64,000 bases of DNA, from positions 946,811 through 1,010,810 of the forward strand of contig MNCI01005255.1 in NCBI GenBank assembly GCA_015680685.1, in the 5' to 3' direction. Made by a program: the position numbers and the translations under genes. The notes beneath the pieces were generated by a model. The model had not been told where the DNA came from. It worked only from the letters and a program-made list of their open reading frames with translations, and ran no database searches. Positions 1 through 12,295 of this stretch are shown one piece after another (the stretch's first letter is position 1; each line of letters begins with the position of its first letter). This DNA is from Gnetum montanum (Eukaryota > Streptophyta > Gnetopsida > Gnetales > Gnetaceae).

Positions 1-2061
1 CAGGGCCTCCTCGGACACTTTCTTAGGTTGAATGTGTCCTGCCGCCAACAGTTCTTTTAGCAGTTCAGAATGTTTCACTGGTAAAGCCACGTATTTTGAA
101 CGGTCCTTACGCTCAAAATTCGGCTTTGGCTGGGGGCCCTGTTCAGGGGCAGTCGTGGCTTGGCTGGTGCCAGCACCAGCTGTGGCCTCAGGCGGTGTTG
201 TTGCTGTAGCTTTCTTGTTTTTGTTCTTGGCATTCTCAGTCAATGCCGCTACAGTAGTGGTCGCTGCCTTACCTTTGTCCTTAGCCTTGTTGATGTACGC
301 CGGGTCTTTGCTAGCCTCCGCAGCATCTTGGATGCTCCGGACTTGGGTGAAGGCCTGACGTATGTCTCCAGGGGAAAGATAATACAGCTTGGACTTGATA
401 AAGTCGTTGACTGCTCCCTTGAATATGGCCAACAGGTGGGAGTTCGCGATCGGGTCACGGATCTCATTCAAGGTAGCGTTCCAACGCTGTATGAACTTTT
501 GGACTGGCTCAAGCGGGTCCTGTTTCACCCCCATCAACTGCTCCAATGTGACTTCCAGCTTCACGTTGTATCTGAATCGGGTCACAAATTGGGTCAGGAG
601 TTCTTCCAAGGTTGAAATGGAAGAGCGTGGGAGAGCTCGGTACCAGTCTAAAGCCTTCCCTGTTAAGGACATCGCAAAGACTCTGACCAAAGTATGCGGC
701 CACTGTTGCAACAACAAGGATTCGGATCTAAAGGTGGCCAAGTGCGTGTTGGGATCCCTCTCCCCATTATATTTCGTAAAATGTGGAAGGGACATCTCTG
801 GAGGCAACGATAGCATGGGGACCGTTGGATTAATCGGATCATCCTGATAGAAATCTGTAATCTGAATGGTGTCAGATCCAGCGGTCTTGAGGCATCGCAC
901 CTCCTCAGTAAGCGTCTGGATAAGCCGGAACGCTTGATCCAGACCTGTTGAGGGAGGCGTCTGTGCAGCAGGTATAGGAGCAGGAGGTTGGACTGGGTGA
1001 ACAGCCCCAGGAAACTGAAATGCAGGAGGTGGTTGGTTACCTGCTGGTGGAGCAGGGGTCCGTGCAGGCTGGGAGACCTGCGAAGGCCCCCACCCACCGA
1101 TTTGTGACGCGGGGTTAACTATTGCCTGCTGCGGGGCATAATGATAAGTGTAGCGAGGAAGCACCCGTGAAAATTGCGCCGCTGGTGCTGGCGGGGGTTG
1201 GGGATCGTAAGACGCAGATGGATATTGTTGCACAGCGGGATCGGTCCACTGACTTGTTGCAAGGTATTGAACAAAGGGTTGCTGTGGTATGGCCACAGTA
1301 TGTTGCTGAGTTGGCGGGGGCAGCGAACTTTGCGCTGAGCGAGTTGTCAATACAGTGTGAGCCTGTACCTGAGGGATGAACTGAGGTGCAGTGGTCGCCA
1401 GGATCACCGCCGGGATGCTGAGTACGTGGTGGGACGGACCTGCCCCTGCGTCATGGCGCAGTGGTTGTGTTTGCCACCCAGACAACTGCGTCTGGGCTAG
1501 CGGGAGGCCAGAAAGTTGTGCCTACGCGGTTGTAGCTGGGTTAAGAGAGGTTGCCTCTCCGTCAAAAGGAAACAACGGGTCTTCTTGTGTGTGGAGGGGT
1601 AGAGTATGGAATGAATTTTTCGACATGGCCGCGAATTCGTCCTCTGCCTCTTCCTCCGGCTGGGGTTCCGCCACAGGTTGTGAAGCCTGGCCTCTGGCCA
1701 TGATCAGCCGGGAGATGAGCTCGTTTTGGTGCTCGGTTAAGGGGATTATATCGTAGGCCGTTGGCTTGAAATCGTAACCCCCTCGATGGAGCGCCTCAAA
1801 GTTTCGTTTTGCCTCAAGGTTGGCTCAGCTGAGAGCCAACCTTGCTTGGATCTTGACGCAAATGAAGTTGTAGTCTTCAGGGGTTATGACCGTGAAAATA
1901 GGATCTTTTCCCTGAAGCCTTAATGAACGGTGCAAGGGTCCCTGAGGACCGGTTGCACCGGGGGCTGGCCCTACGGTCACCGTCGGGTTCACGGGCGTAA
2001 CACTCGGATCAACAATGGTCATGGCGGTTGTGGCTATTTTGTTTGAATAGTAAGAATCCAT
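1..2061 (-). pseudogene. gag polyprotein of element E, runs off left edge
   Basis: Encodes the capsid/nucleocapsid precursor of a Ty3/Gypsy element, which would package element RNA in cytoplasmic particles. The frame starts with ATG at 2059-2061. It has two in-frame stops, TGA at 1825-1827 and TAG at 1522-1524, and is then open for about 507 codons to base 1. The N-terminal part has the family motif HRSLRLQGK followed by YNFICVKIQA. A long Pro/Gln-rich stretch follows (about 1500-950). The capsid domain then contains FTKYNGERDPNTHL, WYRALP, FVTRFRYN and EPVQKFIQRW (about 780-470), as in the plant retrotransposon gag family. A Lys/Ala-rich linker and FERKDRSKY come near the left edge, before the CCHC-like motif expected off-window. 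It lies just downstream of the primer-binding site at 2284. With only two stops it is the least decayed gag here. Overlapping open frames on either strand are shadows. Confidence 0.88.
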
Positions 2062-2283
2062 GGATCAACGATGAAAAAGTGACTGAAAGTTGAATCTGAA
2101 TGAAAGAAAGGTTGACAGACAACACAAAAGGCTTTCTACCCTGTCGGATTTCAAAGAAATCGTCTTTGCGACCGATCTATACCACATGATTGACCTTAGA
2201 ACTCCCTAGAGGTATTACGTCTACGGCCTAGGGTATAGATCTCTAAACAGGGTTACCCGAACTATTCGGATCGGAGCCTGAAA
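2062..2283 (-). other. Untranslated leader of element E
   Basis: About 220 bp between the primer-binding site and the gag ATG. I see no open frame or structured repeat in it. It would be the 5' untranslated leader carrying packaging signals (family expectation, not visible). Confidence 0.5.
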
Positions 2284-2301
2284 GCCCTCCTTCTAATGCC
2301 A
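2284..2301 (-). other. Primer-binding site of element E
   Basis: On the minus strand this reads TGGCATTAGAAGGAGGGC, six bases after the LTR end. It aligns with TGGCGCTAGAAGGAGGAC (B3) and TGGCACTAGAAGGACGGC (B1). It would pair with the 3' end of a host tRNA to start minus-strand DNA synthesis. I could not name the tRNA. Confidence 0.75.
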
Positions 2302-3127
2302 AAAAACTGTAACGACGGAAAACGTCGGCAGCTGGAAATACCGACCGAAATTCCATGTACACAGCTTTAACCACGGATCCGCGCGAGGGCTAAGCTGGAA
2401 AAACGAATCCGCGGTGCCCTAAACGGTCTTGTCGATCAGACAGGGACTTACGGGTCAGTAAAAGCGATGACGATTATGGATCTTTGCGTGTCGTGATTTG
2501 GTGCGAGAGATCGTAAAATGGGAAGACAACGACGTAGATGGATCGCTACGAAGATAACGCCAAAACGTCGAAAAGATGCTAATCGGGAGAGAAAACAACG
2601 TGTACGTCGCAAAGATCAAAGATCTATGTTTTAATGCTAGATCGGATGTATGCTTGTGTGTATATCACGTTACAATGGGAGAAAACCCTCAACAACTAGA
2701 TACAAAATGAGCACAAAACAACAAGAAAACTGTCTGGACAGAAGTCTGATCTACCTTGTAGGCCCAAAGCTTAGGTGCAGAAATGGTCAAGCTCTGAAGT
2801 ATGTCGATCTTTTGAACAATAGAACCTGCTAACTGGGCGAGACGACTCTGCAATTCCCGTTCTGCTTCTTTACTTCGGGTAGATCTGCTGTTAGGACTCA
2901 GGCGTGCTGCGTTCTGTTTCTGCTAAAGGATAATGTTTGCAGCGATTACCAAAAGGTTGCTCTTGTTTCTCTGTTCAAGACGATAAGTGTTCCCTTGCTC
3001 AGAAAATGCTCTTGTCCTCTTGATCTGCTGCCAACAAAAGCGATAAAAATGCTCTGGTGCTCTAGTTCGTTTTCTTGTCAAGTGGCTAACTCCCCCCAAA
3101 ATCCCCCTTGTATATTTGTCAGCCAGA

Positions 3128-3138
3128 GTATTTATAGG
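3128..3138 (-). promoter_or_regulatory. TATA box in LTR E
   Basis: CCTATAAATAC on the minus strand. LTRs B1, B2 and D have almost the same word (CTATAAATACCC or TTATAAATACCC) at the equivalent place, so it is probably the core promoter for element transcription. Confidence 0.7.
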
Positions 3139-3354
3139 CCGCGACACACGCAACCCTGATGATGTGGGCCCGAATGTTGCGGATCCTGTTGATGCGATTC
3201 TTTTAAGTCGAACTGCGACTACGCACAACACGCTCTTTTGCGTGCTGTGCGTGTAATTGCATGCTGTGCGTGCAAAGATCAGGCCCATGATAGGCGTGTC
3301 TCGGCCGCGTTTGCGCTCATTCGCTTTGTGTTGCGTGTGTGAGCGCACTGACGT

Positions 3355-3960
3355 AAAAACAATGAGTTCAAGATCGTTTTACGCTCACCACGCAGCTGTG
3401 CGTGGCAAAGCGTAAATGTAACATACGCTCACTACGCAACCGTGCGTGGTGAAGCGTAAACAAAGTATAACTTACGTTCATCACACAACTGCGCATGATA
3501 AATCGTAAATAATGCATAACTTATGCTTATCACGCAGCGGCGCATGGTAGAGCGTAAGGAGCATGCAACTTGAATCATGACCCACGCACTGGTACGCACC
3601 GTCGCGTAACGAGCGTAAAGGCCACTTATGTATGCGCCGCAAGAAAAAGTGTCAACTCGTCGTGCCTCTCTGGATTTTGCCTTCAACTGTTTTGGAGCTT
3701 ATTACGCTCATCACGCTGCCGTGCGTGATGGAGCGTAAACTTGTCCTTAGACAAAATTTGCCTTTAACTGTCCTGGAGCCTATTACGCTCATCACGCCGT
3801 CGTGCGTGATGGAGCGTAAACTTGTCCTTAGACAAAATTCGCCTTTAACTGTCCTGGAGCTTATTACGCTCATCACGCTGCCGTGCGTGATGGAGCGTAA
3901 ACTTGTCCTTAGACAAATTCGAGGCGCGTTCTCGCTCAAATTACGAATCTTCGCCTGAGG
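3355..3960 (-). repeat. TACGCT palindromes and 81-bp tandem repeat in U3 of LTR E
   Basis: Repeated arms such as TTACGCTCATCACGC and GCGTGATGGAGCGTAA flank a 2-4 base loop. From about 3680 to 3925 the palindrome sits in an 81-bp direct repeat present three times (ATTACGCTC at 3701, 3782 and 3863). Further single palindromes occur at about 3380-3620. Because 81 is a multiple of three, both strands show a repetitive open frame, which is not a gene. Confidence 0.85.
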
Positions 3961-3987
3961 CTGACCCGTAATTTTCACGGTGTTTCA

Positions 3988-3992
3988 CTATG
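3988..3992. other. Target-site duplication beside LTR E
   Basis: CTATG directly abuts the outer end of LTR E. The element C sequence at the matching point also reads CTATG, so this belongs to the host element A. The second copy should lie at the left end of E, off the window. Confidence 0.5.
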
Positions 3993-5270
3993 TTGTTGGC
4001 ATGTGTTAAAAGTTTTGATCTTCTATAGGTATTCATTTTCCATATAAATCGAGTAATAACCTAAGCATTTAATTTTAGTGGCCATGGTTCTAGGTCCTAT
4101 ATGGCCACCACAAACACCCTCACAAACCTACTCTAGGACTATTCTAGCTTCAACTCTACCCAAGCACTTTAACAATATGCCATCACAGGATCATTGACAT
4201 TATGTCTTATCACCTACAATGACATATTTTTTTGCTCATTTACATATAATGTCCTTTTGAGTAGTAGTTAGGCATTGTGAAGATTCACCATGCATAAGGT
4301 AAAACTCAATATTGTCATAGCACTCCTTTATAGGAGAAGTATGAACTACGGCCATAAAGGTATCCTCCATGCTATGCATGATGGAAATAGCACAATTCAC
4401 AATTAAGATGGGTAACTTGCTAAACACATCTATCATGACACTAAAGGCTAGCATTGCAATGGCATTGACTATATCATTTTCATTTCAGGGTATATGTTGG
4501 ATATCAAAATTTGTAAATTCTTGTAATAATTACTTTCCTAAGTCATAGTAAGGTTGCAAATGTTTGGCTTTTTATGTATAAACCTCAATTACTTAGTTGA
4601 TCACAAGTTGTGAATCACCTAAGATTATCAAACACTTAATTCCTAGGTCATGTGCTATCATCATCACCATCATCAAACCCTCACACTCTACTATGTTGTT
4701 GATGCATGGAAACTGAAAACAATAGCTAAAGGATCATATTTCATCATATGTGAACGTCATGATGGTAGCAGCACTAGCCCCATCGGTAGTTCAAGATTTG
4801 TCAAACTGCATGATTACCTCATAACCCTAGGGAACTTGGCTAATGGTCCTGACATGTTTGTCATGAAACTCAGGGTCTATGGTTTCTTAGTTATCAATAG
4901 GAGAAATCATAAGTTGTATAGCTATGGCTTGATCTTTTGTTGAAAATTGAGAAATTTAACAAAGATCAAACTTTGAGGTTATGGCTTTCCATTTGGCTAA
5001 ACATTGGTAGTTATGGCTCTAAGTATGTTGTCTTTACAAATGATGTTGACTTGACTCCTAAATAGGTAATGTCTTCACTTCTTTAGTGAGAAGATTAGCA
5101 CTAGACTGTACTTGTCCACTTCAGAATATTATGTCTCATGAATAACCAATGCATGACTAAGGTAGTATACTAGCTTTTCTACTCCATCATCACATTAATA
5201 ATAAAGTAGAGAGGTGATGGACATGTTAGAGATGGAAAGGTAGATGTAAAATGGTTTACCTTCTTGTGGA
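3993..5270 (-). pseudogene. RNase H and RNase H-integrase linker of element A pol, broken
   Basis: Would degrade the RNA strand of the RNA-DNA hybrid during reverse transcription. Going down from 5270 on the minus strand one can read the tether region (YLSHALVIHET at about 5140), then the RNase H core with MQFDKS and an INNIVECEGL version of the usual TNNxAEYxAL (about 4690), and GDSQLVIN at about 4590, which keeps its Asp. The segment at 4236-4454 (LAFSVMIDVFSKLPI) is the linker between RNase H and integrase and has a close counterpart in C at 24923-25114. Many stops and frameshifts are present. The reading is cut at 3987 by LTR E before the integrase core. Confidence 0.78.
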
Positions 5271-6560
5271 AGATAGACTATTGGTAGTTATGACAATTTT
5301 TGCTTAAGGTTTTCAAAGGCTTCTTTCCATTGAGCCATCCACTCATAGTGAACTTCTTTCTTATGCAAGTGTTTCATGGGTTGTAGCTTATCTATAAGCC
5401 TAGCAGTTAACCTATGAATAAATTGTAACCTACCTTGTAACCCCCAAAGTTTCTTAAGGTTTGTAGGCATTGCTAACTTGGATATGGACTTAACCATATT
5501 AGGATCAACATGAATCCCTACTTTAGACACTACAAATCAAGCATCTTACTAGTCTTAAAACCAAAGACACATTTCTTAGGATTAAGTCTAAGTTCATACT
5601 TGAGGCGTAATTTATGTGAAAGGTCTAGTTCACTAGCATGGTCACTGACCACTTTGGACTTAATGGCTATATTGTATATGTGATTGTTGAGCAAACCTAA
5701 TATGTAAACATTGAAGATATAGGTCATGGATTGTTGATAGGTTACTCCTACATTCTTAATGATAAAGGACATCATCGCATAGCAAAAGGTACCCCAAGGA
5801 ATCATGAAGGTTATGCTAAGTTGATGTTCTAGATTGATTCTAATCTAGTTAAATCCTGAGAACCCATCCATAAAGGATACCAAGGCATGTCCAGCCATGA
5901 TATTAATGAGTTAATCAATTCTAGGCAAAGAAAGATCATCCTTGATAGTTTCTTTATTTCAGTCTCAAAAATTGATGCAAATATGAATACTCCCTCTTTC
6001 CTTAGAAACTACCACTATGTTGGACACCCATTTTACATAGTCAATAGCTCTAATGAAACCGGCTTGGTATAGCTTTGCAATTTCATCACAAATTGTCAAT
6101 GTTAAGTCAGGTATAATCTTATGCACTTTCTACTTAGCTAGTCTAAGGCTAGGATCAAGTATGAGGTTGTGTTGGACTAGACATGGATGTACGCCTAGCA
6201 TATCCTCATATGACTAGGCAAAGGCCTTAATGTGATCTTGTAGCACCTTGGTGATGTCTTGAGCTTATTGAGGTTCTAGTGAGAAACTTAGTTAAAGGAT
6301 CTTCTCCTCACCAATATGTGTTGTGATAGGAACCTCAACCAGAGACTCTTTAGTAATGTTACTAGCCTCTAGATCAAGGGTTTTAACTAGGTTTTCAAGC
6401 CACTCTAGAGGCTTTTCAATTAAGGATATGTGGTTGAAAAGGCTCTTAGGCTCTAGATCTAGACAATCAAGATCACTTTATCATTCAACATTACCACAAG
6501 GCCCACTTAGGCTCAAAGGTAAGGAATTTTGCTTCTAGTTGTTCGTATTTCAATCATGCA
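5270..6560 (-). pseudogene. Reverse transcriptase of element A, broken
   Basis: RNA-dependent DNA polymerase remnant. In minus-strand order I see SYEDMLGVHPCLVQHN (about 6220-6170), YQAGFIRA and WVSNIVVVSKE (about 6080-6000), AGHALVSFMDGFSGFN (about 5890-5845), PWGTFCYAMM (about 5800), YQQSMTYIF, and LRLNPKKCVFG (about 5590). The thumb/connection follows, with IHVDPNMVKSI and FIHRLTARL (5530-5400). These are the canonical boxes of a plant gypsy RT. The YVDD catalytic box reads IYNI near 5690, so both catalytic Asp residues are lost. Stops are frequent. RT normally follows PR directly, but here PR is about 10 kb away at 16253-17070. Confidence 0.85.
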
Positions 6561-7039
6561 TATCAACCATAAGCACATTAAGTGGCACCTAGATAAAAAT
6601 GAGTAAACCATGCTAAAATGATATAAAATACTTTGGTAAAAAAGTAAACATATGATATCCTAATGAAAACAAGGTCAACCAAGGTTATTAAGAGATAGAT
6701 AATGACCAAATGGCTTAACAATATCCATATAAGGTTAATCAAGGGCCATAAGAGAGAAAATATGTGAACATGATAAAGCAAGTAGTTATATGGAGCATGT
6801 ATAAAGTCAATTGATGAGAAATAATGTCAAAAATGCAAAAAAAAGGCCAAAGAGTTTAAATATGTGAAAATGGAATTCATGTAGTAAAATTTGACTAATA
6901 CTAGTCAAACAAGGTTAGATTTTGCTAGTTTTCAGCCCTAGTAGGCCATGGTATGGGGGCTATAATTTTGCTAAGAATGCTTGGACACATGAGGATAAAA
7001 TTTTGGGGTAGTTTTGAAGAAAAACTAGCATCTTTTTCT

Positions 7040-9600
7040 ATGATTACATTGGGCCCTACTAGGGACTACACTAGCCCAGTGTAGTCTTACATTGCTTCAA
7101 CGTAGTTGACCTTTAGGGGTACTTTCCAAGACTTGGTATGGTCAATTTTGGACTTTTGATGGTCTAAACAGCTAGCAGAAGGGGTAGGTATTGAAGATTG
7201 GAAAGTTTTGGCATCATTTTGACTTTCAAAGACTCAAAATCTTAGTTCTATGGGTGACTATGCTAAGCTGCTAGGCCCTAGCATAGTCACAAGGAATCAC
7301 TAAGTTTGGACAATTTCTATAATTTTAATAGAGTGAAATTTACAATTGAGAGTCATGGGGGTAAGGTTCTAGTTGTTTTGGATCAATTTTGAACCATTCT
7401 AAGCTACTTACTATTAGTTTTTGTTACCACATTTTCCCTCCCAAGTGGGACTATGATGACCCAACATTGTCACTTGCTTCCTCAACATAGTTAGGAGTGG
7501 AAAATGAATTTTGGTTAGTTTTGAGCCTTGATTGACTATCCTAATGGGCCTCTAGGATCATTGGTATTTCTAGCTAGGGTTTTGATGTCAAAATTGTTAT
7601 TTTTCATGCCTATTTGGATGTTGGATGGCTAGATACTATTGGACTATACTAGGCATGTAGTTCACAACATAGTCAAGGATTTTAGATGAGAAAAAGTTTA
7701 AAAAGAATGAATTTTTGCTAGTTTTCCAAGGCTTTAGGATTTAGGCATGTTTCGCCAGGATCTTGAATCTTTTTGGGAGTTGATTTGGGCAGTTTTGAAG
7801 CTATTTTGACCATTCCCAAGTGCACTACATTGGGCTTGGGTAGGGACTATGCTTGCCCAATGTAGTCCCAGCTCTTCCTTCTACATAGTGATATTGGAAA
7901 GGTTGAACAACTAAGTTTCATGATTGAATTTGACTTTGATGGATCCCAAGACTTGTAGAAGTGTAGTTTAATTGATTTTGGTCAATTTTTGAGGAGGGTT
8001 ATGTGGACTAGGCTAGGCCTAGTTGGGGACTACATTAGATATCCTTTAGCATAGCCATGGCTTCCATGATAAAAATGGCCAAAATAATACTTGGGATTCA
8101 TCAGAAGTGGATTTTTTATCTTTCTAGCAACTTGGTGTGACCTATGTTTGGGTTTGAGAGGGACTATGCTAGCCTAGCGTACTCCCAACCTTTGCCTCAG
8201 CCTAGGAAAGGTGGTGGTGTAAAAAATTATGAAAAAAATACTAATGTTGAGGTGATAGAGGGTTTGGGCAAGCTTCCAAGGTTTTTTTTTACAGTACTTC
8301 TAGATCATTGGGGATAATTTTTGAACCATTTTTATGGGACTAAGCTAGGCTTCACTAGGGACTATGCTGCCCTAGCATAGTCCTCTCATCCCTCTAATGT
8401 AGTCCTAGTTAGGATGCTTCAAAAATGGTGAAAATGACATGGTCTATCACCAAATAGGCCTGGACAAGGTTTTAGGGTTGATCAAAGGCAAATTTAAGTC
8501 ATTTCTAATAAGCTTTAGTCAATTTTTGGAGGACTATGCTGGGCTCTCGAAGGGACTATGTTGGGCCAACATAGTCTCAAGTTCCATTCAGCATAGTTGG
8601 AGCTAGAGTGACCAAAAGTGGTGGTAAACTAAAGAATTAGTGGCCACACAGCCTTGGATGGAGTTTCAAGGGTTTTTTGACTATTGATTTGCATGATTCT
8701 TGGTCAACTTTGGTAATTCTATGGGTACTACACTAGGCTTAGGTAGGGACTATGTTGGCCCAGTGTAGTCCTATTTTTCTTCTAGCATAGTCATGGTGAA
8801 AAGTGTTAAAGTATTTGTAAAAAGTGGATTTCATGTTCAAACTAGAGTTCTACAGATTGTTGGAGTCATGTTTCATGTTTTTTTACATATTTTGATGACT
8901 TTCAAGAGGACTATAGTAGGCCTGGACTAGGACAATGTTGGCTTAGCATAATCCTTAGTTTCCCCAATGTAGTTATAAGGGAAAGGAAAAAAGTAATAGC
9001 ATCTACTCGAATCCACCATGCTTTGTGCTTGTCGGAGGCTCAAACTAGGGTTTAGGAAAATGATGTGCCGATTTGGGGTCAACTGAGAGTTCAGTGGACT
9101 GCATGGAATACTTGGGATTGTAAAAAGATAAGATATGATGTTGGACTATGTTGTCAAGTAGACACAATAATGTTGGCCTAGAGTAGTCCTTCACTTTTCT
9201 CACCATAGTTGATGAGGAGGTTTGATTTCTGTCAGATTTGGACTACTTATGATCAGTGTTTGGTGCTATTGGGGATTTTGACAATGATTTGTGAAACCTA
9301 GATGGTTAGTTTGGAGGCTTTGGAGTTTCAACAAGCTTTTGGAATTTCATCCAATCATGGACTATGTTGGCAGTGGTTTGAACTATGCTAGCCCAACATA
9401 GTCCTTATTTTCCTTCAATGTAGTCTTGGTGTCTTACCCAATAACTTCCATACTTAGTTGTATTTTTGAGTTTTAGTGTGCATAAGTTAGGACTTAGGAG
9501 AGGTAGTTGGATGTTGCAATTGTTCTATGATCTGAGGTTGACTACTCTCAGCATAGTCTAGTTGGAAGACTAACTACTCTCAGCATAGTCACTAGTTTTT
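7040..9600. repeat. About 190-bp array of nested hairpins (element A)
   Basis: Inverted cores at about 7064, 7255, 7452, 7645, 7843, 8022, 8160, 8359, 8554, 8743, 8935, 9145 and 9390. Clean examples are TGACTATGCTA with TAGCATAGTCA (7255-7289, 11-bp arms) and GACTATGTTG with CAACATAGTC (8554-8576, 10-bp arms and a 3-base loop). Many units have four words in the order forward, forward, reverse, reverse, so an outer stem can enclose the inner hairpin. Confidence 0.8.
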
Positions 9601-12220
9601 TTCATTATTTTTGGAGCTCCTAGTATGGGGCCCACTCAAAAATAGCAATTTTTTGAAAAATGTTTATACAACCATAATGTAGTCCTAGTTTGTATTTCTT
9701 GAAGCCAAGTTAAGTGGAGTTCCAAAAAGGAAACTAATGTTTTAGGTTGAATGCCTAGGTTTAAGTAGGAACATTTGTAGAAACTTGACACAAATTGTAT
9801 TTTCTTCCTACCTCCTTTCTTCTATACCTTGGTGAAGTGCTCTACCTCCATTACTACTACCTCTTTCTTAGCCATAGTGTAGTAACAACCATTTGTGGAC
9901 TACTGCCAGTAGAGTCCAACTGTTGGTGATCCACAACCAACCTTGGCTATTGCCTACTAACCACTGCTAGCATAGTAGCAATTATTTCTTAGACTACGGT
10001 TAGCATAGTCTAGTTGTTGGTGAGTTTGTGGTAGCAATGCCATTTCATACTAACTATTTCCAACATAGTGACATTCATTAGTGGACTATTGCTAGTGTAG
10101 TCCATCCATTGGTACCCTACTGCAGCATAGTCATTTTAAGAAAAAGTGTTTTCCACATTTCTTTCTTCCTTTTTTGGCATCTTGACCAAGAAAATGGTAC
10201 TTGTCCAAAATCCCACATTGTATGAGGTTGACTCTACTATGGAAACCTTGACACACCTACCACATTCAAGAATTGGGGTGAGTTATACTACCACCTTTCC
10301 AAGGTAGGCCATTCTCACTTGTTTTTCTCTTTCATTTTATGTATTCATTTTCGAATTTCTATTCTGTTTCTTAGATCTACACCTTTTTACTTCAAATTTT
10401 TTAATTCTGTGAGAATCCCACATTATTTTTTGGCCATCTATACATATATCTAAAATTTTTTAGTTATATTTATCTCAAAAAATTGGATTTTTAAATTGGG
10501 CTTGCTCTTTTGATGCTTTTTCCAATTTTACAAACATGGAACAACTTTCCTTAGATCCTAGATGAAGGACTTGTCAAAATTAAATTTTAACATAATATTA
10601 CCCCCTTATGTCAATGTGTTTTCAAATGGGTTGAAGTTTGTTTGGCCATTTTAGCTATGTTTCCTGGCTAGACTAAGTCAAATTTTACAAGTTTCATGAT
10701 TTTATGGGTGAAAAAGCCAGCAATGTTGTGTATTTTTTACTAATAAAAAATCTATATATTTTGAAAATATATTGCTATTTATTTGTAAGGTTGTGTTCAA
10801 TCTTTCCAATGGTTATGTTACCATTCAATTGAAGTTGTAATGATGAAGTTATGATCATTTGAATTTGGTTGTGTACGTAGGGTTCTTTGCCATTTTCCAA
10901 ATTTCATGATAGTTCACGAAATATTTTTGGAAAAATGACAAATGTTTTGAATTTTCTATGACAATAGATATGTATATCTTGATTAAGGTTTCAAATGATA
11001 GTGGAATCACTCCTTTTGAAGCTCAAATGAATTCTTGGGGAATTTTTTGCCAACATTGCACAAAAGGATATTCATGTTGATGGATACGATTAGGTTACTT
11101 TGGTAATTTTTCTGAAAAACTTAAGATTTATAATAATTTTTTGTTATAAGGCTGAGTTTATTATCTTGTTATTCCAATGGCTATGAAATCATAAAATTTC
11201 ATTAAGCAATTAATTAGTTATGATAGTTTCCATTTGGTCGCATGATCGTGGTTACGAGACTATGACACATTTACCCCTCTAAAGATAAGAAATGTTGAGG
11301 TTGTAAAATTTTTTTTCTATCAATGTACCATGGTCCTAAGATATTTTGAGATGTTAAAAAAGGGCTAGAAGTGATTTGAATCATCATAAAAGTTTTTCCA
11401 TATTTTTCTAAGTGTTTTCCTATGGCCATTTTGGTGCTAAGTGTGAAATTTGATGGAGTATTGGTTATAGTCTTATGTCATGTGTCAAAATATTTTCTAA
11501 GTGTATAATTGTTCATGGAATTTGAGAATTTAGTTCTATACTACATTTTTCACATTTTTAGTGCTAAACTATCATTTCCATATTTTTTGTTGTAATATGT
11601 TATTGTTACAGTTTTAGTTCTAAATTGTCATTTTGTGTAAACTATTTCAAATTTTGTCTAAGTGTTGTTTTTCGATGTTTAGTGGTTATAAAGCTTTGGT
11701 TTTTAGTTTTCATAAATATAATTGTTGTGGTTGAATGTTTCAATGCATTCCTGAAGTCTATTTTGGTGGTGATAGAGATGGTGAGGGTTGTTGTGTTGCA
11801 TTGACCTGCAACACCTAAATCCTTGAATTTGGATATGGAGTGGGATCAATGTGGGATATGGTTTAGGAAAGGGGCCTCAAACTTCCTAGCCTAAATTTTT
11901 CATAACTATAGTGTGATAGTTTAGTTACACTTGTACTTTGACGTAACAACAATGATCATGAAGACCATCCTACCTAGATCCTCTAGTTTAATTGTGAAAT
12001 TCACATGGATAAAGCTCATGCCCATGCATGAGAGGAGACACATGATGAAATGACTACCATGGATCCTCATAAACTATCTCAAAATTGGAAGATGTCCAAG
12101 TTTAGCCAATATAACTTGAACACCTTGATTGTTGGTCATCATCCCTATACATGATTCCAAAACCCACGGGGCAACATCTATTGCATAGAGGGTTAAGTAG
12201 TATTGTTATTTTTTTTTTTT

Positions 12221-12295
12221 NNNNNNNNNNNNNNNNNNNNNNNNNNNNNNNNNNNNNNNNNNNNNNNNNNNNNNNNNNNNNNNNNNNNNNNNNNN
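12221..12295. other. Assembly gap (75 N)
   Basis: A run of 75 N flanked on both sides by long T runs. It lies just before the first recognisable exon of the antisense gene of A. The true length is unknown. Any open frame across it is meaningless. Confidence 0.97.

Larger units (their letters stand above)
1..3987 (-). mobile_element. Element E: Ty3/Gypsy LTR retrotransposon, 5' part only
   Basis: From right to left: 5' LTR (2308-3987), primer-binding site, leader, gag. It is inserted into the pol of element A. The A sequence resumes immediately right of 3987 and aligns with the equivalent point in C (about 24650). The 3' part (PR, RT, INT, 3' LTR) must lie left of the window. Few stops and many intact CpG words suggest it is among the youngest copies here. 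Confidence 0.85.
2308..3987 (-). repeat. 5' LTR of element E (1680 bp)
   Basis: Starts TGAAACACCGTG (minus strand, from 3987) and ends TTACA (2308-2312), the same termini as LTR D and LTR B1. The U3 part (about 3987-3150) holds the TACGCT palindromes and an 81-bp tandem repeat. A TATA box lies at 3128-3138. The U5 part contains the family block around 2440 (AAGTCCCTGTCTGATCG on the minus strand), shared with D, B1 and, decayed, A. The partner 3' LTR is off the left edge. Confidence 0.85.

Noticed and set aside
160-847. Plus-strand open frames over gag E (151 and 152 codons) and minus-strand frame 663-1097
   Set aside because: Shadows of the real minus-strand gag frame, which carries the capsid motifs.
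3355-3960. Possible CRISPR-like array of palindromic repeats
   Set aside because: Spacers are repeated too, the setting is a plant LTR, and no cas genes exist.
3632-3978. 108-codon open frames on both strands
   Set aside because: Produced by the 81-bp tandem repeat inside the LTR; the peptide repeats every 27 residues and has no family features.
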